DNA from: CAIYRG01 sp035577685
GTDB lineage: Bacteria; Pseudomonadota; Alphaproteobacteria; Micropepsales; Micropepsaceae
Direction of reading: 5' to 3'
Length of the DNA: 6,024 nucleotides
NCBI GenBank assembly: GCA_035577685.1
Contig: DATLVC010000154.1
Span: 1-6,024, forward strand
Shown: piece by piece, positions 5,178 through 6,024 of the stretch
How positions within the stretch are numbered: the first letter of the stretch is position 1
Layout: each line of letters begins with the position of its first letter
The notes under the pieces: model-generated
Database searches by the model: none
Told to the model about the DNA's origin: nothing
The model's input: only the letters and a program-made list of their open reading frames with translations
Program-made: the position numbers and the translations under genes

Positions 5178-6014
5178 TTAATTCTCGGATCGTCCAAACA
5201 CTGCCGGACACCCCGTCTGTTCCGCCACATCGAGTACAATCCGCTTGAATATGGCTTGCCGCACATGCTCTGTCCGATGCAGTTGCACCCCGAGCGTCAG
5301 CGCGCCGTCATCAAGTTTCCAACGCAGGAATGCGAACAGTTCGGTTTCCACATCCCCGAAATAAACCGGAATGCCGAGCTTGAACTTGGTCGGGATATCG
5401 ATGTCGCCCTTCTTCGGGCTGGTCGCGTTTGTTTCCTCGGCATATTCAAAATTCTCGTTATCCGTCGAGGTGCGAACGGCCTTGATGAAACTCACCTTGC
5501 GGCGCACTTGCAGATCGCGACAGGCATCGAGCAATTCGCCGGCATCGGGCGCGCGCACGTCGGAGGCGTTTTCCTCGAGGAAGCGCGCGAATTCGAGTTG
5601 CGGCATCAATCGACCGCTGATCCCCGTCCAAAGCTTCCATTCCTCGGAGAACGGCAAATCCATCTTGGCGCGATGCGCGACGTGGGAGGCAGTTTCGGCA
5701 TCCGGGCTCGATGCCGGATGATAGTCGATCAGGGCCACAATGCGGTTGTGCGCGATGTCCGCAAACAACATCGTTTCTTCACCCTTGAACCGATCAACGT
5801 AGTCGACGAGTGAGTCCGCGGTCTCGATCGTCACCGCCTGTTTGATATAGCGCGGCTTGGCAACCTTGAGCCCATAGGCGTCGGTTACCTCATGATGCGC
5901 AAAGCCTGGCGGTACGATTAGAAACTCTCGCTCATCACTCGACTTGACTACAGTTGCGCCGGACGCCTTGGCCGCCAGGGCGGCAACAACGCCGGCTTCG
6001 GTTTGCTCTGTCAT
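5178..6014 (-). CDS. DUF2303 (YfdQ-like) phage protein
   Basis: A 278-residue protein recognised as the DUF2303 family, which includes E. coli prophage protein YfdQ. The biochemical function of the family is not known. The start is the ATG at 6014; only 10 bases upstream are visible and they show no clear ribosome binding site. Recognisable features are an N-terminal part ending in a conserved-looking stretch on substrate-like residues (VALIDYHP, about 92-99), the block FSEEWKLWTG (about 120-129), and a C-terminal beta-rich part starting near IPVYFGDVETELFAFLRWKL. The length is usual for the family. There is no signal peptide or membrane segment, so it is probably cytoplasmic. It is the first gene in the window and is followed after 36 bases by the ParB/MT-A70 gene. 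In phages this family often sits in early regions near recombination or replication genes. The family call rests on remembered similarity, not a search. Confidence 0.85.
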   Translation of the reverse strand: MTEQTEAGVVAALAAKASGATVVKSSDEREFLIVPPGFAHHEVTDAYGLKVAKPRYIKQAVTIETADSLVDYVDRFKGEETMLFADIAHNRIVALIDYHPASSPDAETASHVAHRAKMDLPFSEEWKLWTGISGRLMPQLEFARFLEENASDVRAPDAGELLDACRDLQVRRKVSFIKAVRTSTDNENFEYAEETNATSPKKGDIDIPTKFKLGIPVYFGDVETELFAFLRWKLDDGALTLGVQLHRTEHVRQAIFKRIVLDVAEQTGCPAVFGRSEN

Positions 6015-6024
6015 GGTGTGGGTT

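Noticed and set aside
4701..5813. Long plus-strand open frame of 370 codons
   Set aside because: It lies opposite the DUF2303 and ParB/MT-A70 genes, whose products match known families. Its translation shows no recognisable domain and fits an antisense shadow in GC-rich DNA.
1..6024. CRISPR arrays, tRNA genes, insertion sequences and attachment sites
   Set aside because: I looked for spaced direct repeats, cloverleaf-type arms and terminal inverted repeats and saw none; coding sequence covers almost the whole window.

Overview
The window looks like part of a phage or prophage early-region operon. All ten supported genes lie on the minus strand and are tightly packed. They encode DNA modification, DNA binding, nuclease and small phage-type proteins. 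There are no structural, lysis or integrase genes. The DNA is GC-rich, and codon third positions run to G/C. Together with the protein types (DUF2303, ParB/MT-A70 fusion, DUF6378, DEDDh exonuclease), this fits a temperate phage of a high-GC proteobacterium, probably an alphaproteobacterium. The host assignment is inference.

Layout in the direction of transcription (right to left): a DUF2303/YfdQ-like protein (6014-5178); a 36-base G-rich leader; a ParB-like domain fused to an MT-A70 adenine methyltransferase (5141-3741); a DUF6378-like protein (3744-3313); a tiny membrane protein (3307-3158); a short spacer with a GC-rich hairpin; a putative two-domain DNA-binding regulator (3076-2612); a small cysteine-rich, possibly zinc-binding protein (2615-2331); a second, beta-class DNA methyltransferase with an SPPY motif (2334-1216); the only sizeable spacer (1215-1087), holding two hairpins; a DEDDh 3'-5' exonuclease (1086-541); a 62-residue unknown protein (544-356); and a winged-helix protein truncated by the left edge (355-1).

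Four junctions are 4-base start/stop overlaps (GTGA or ATGA) and one is a TAA directly followed by ATG. This indicates one polycistronic message with translational coupling. Two unrelated DNA methyltransferases beside a ParB-type DNA-binding domain suggest the phage marks its own DNA, to escape host restriction or to control its expression. The exonuclease and winged-helix protein point to replication or recombination at the downstream end. No promoter, tRNA, CRISPR, insertion sequence or attachment site was recognised. No stretch above 300 bases lacks a gene. The operon promoter probably lies beyond base 6024.
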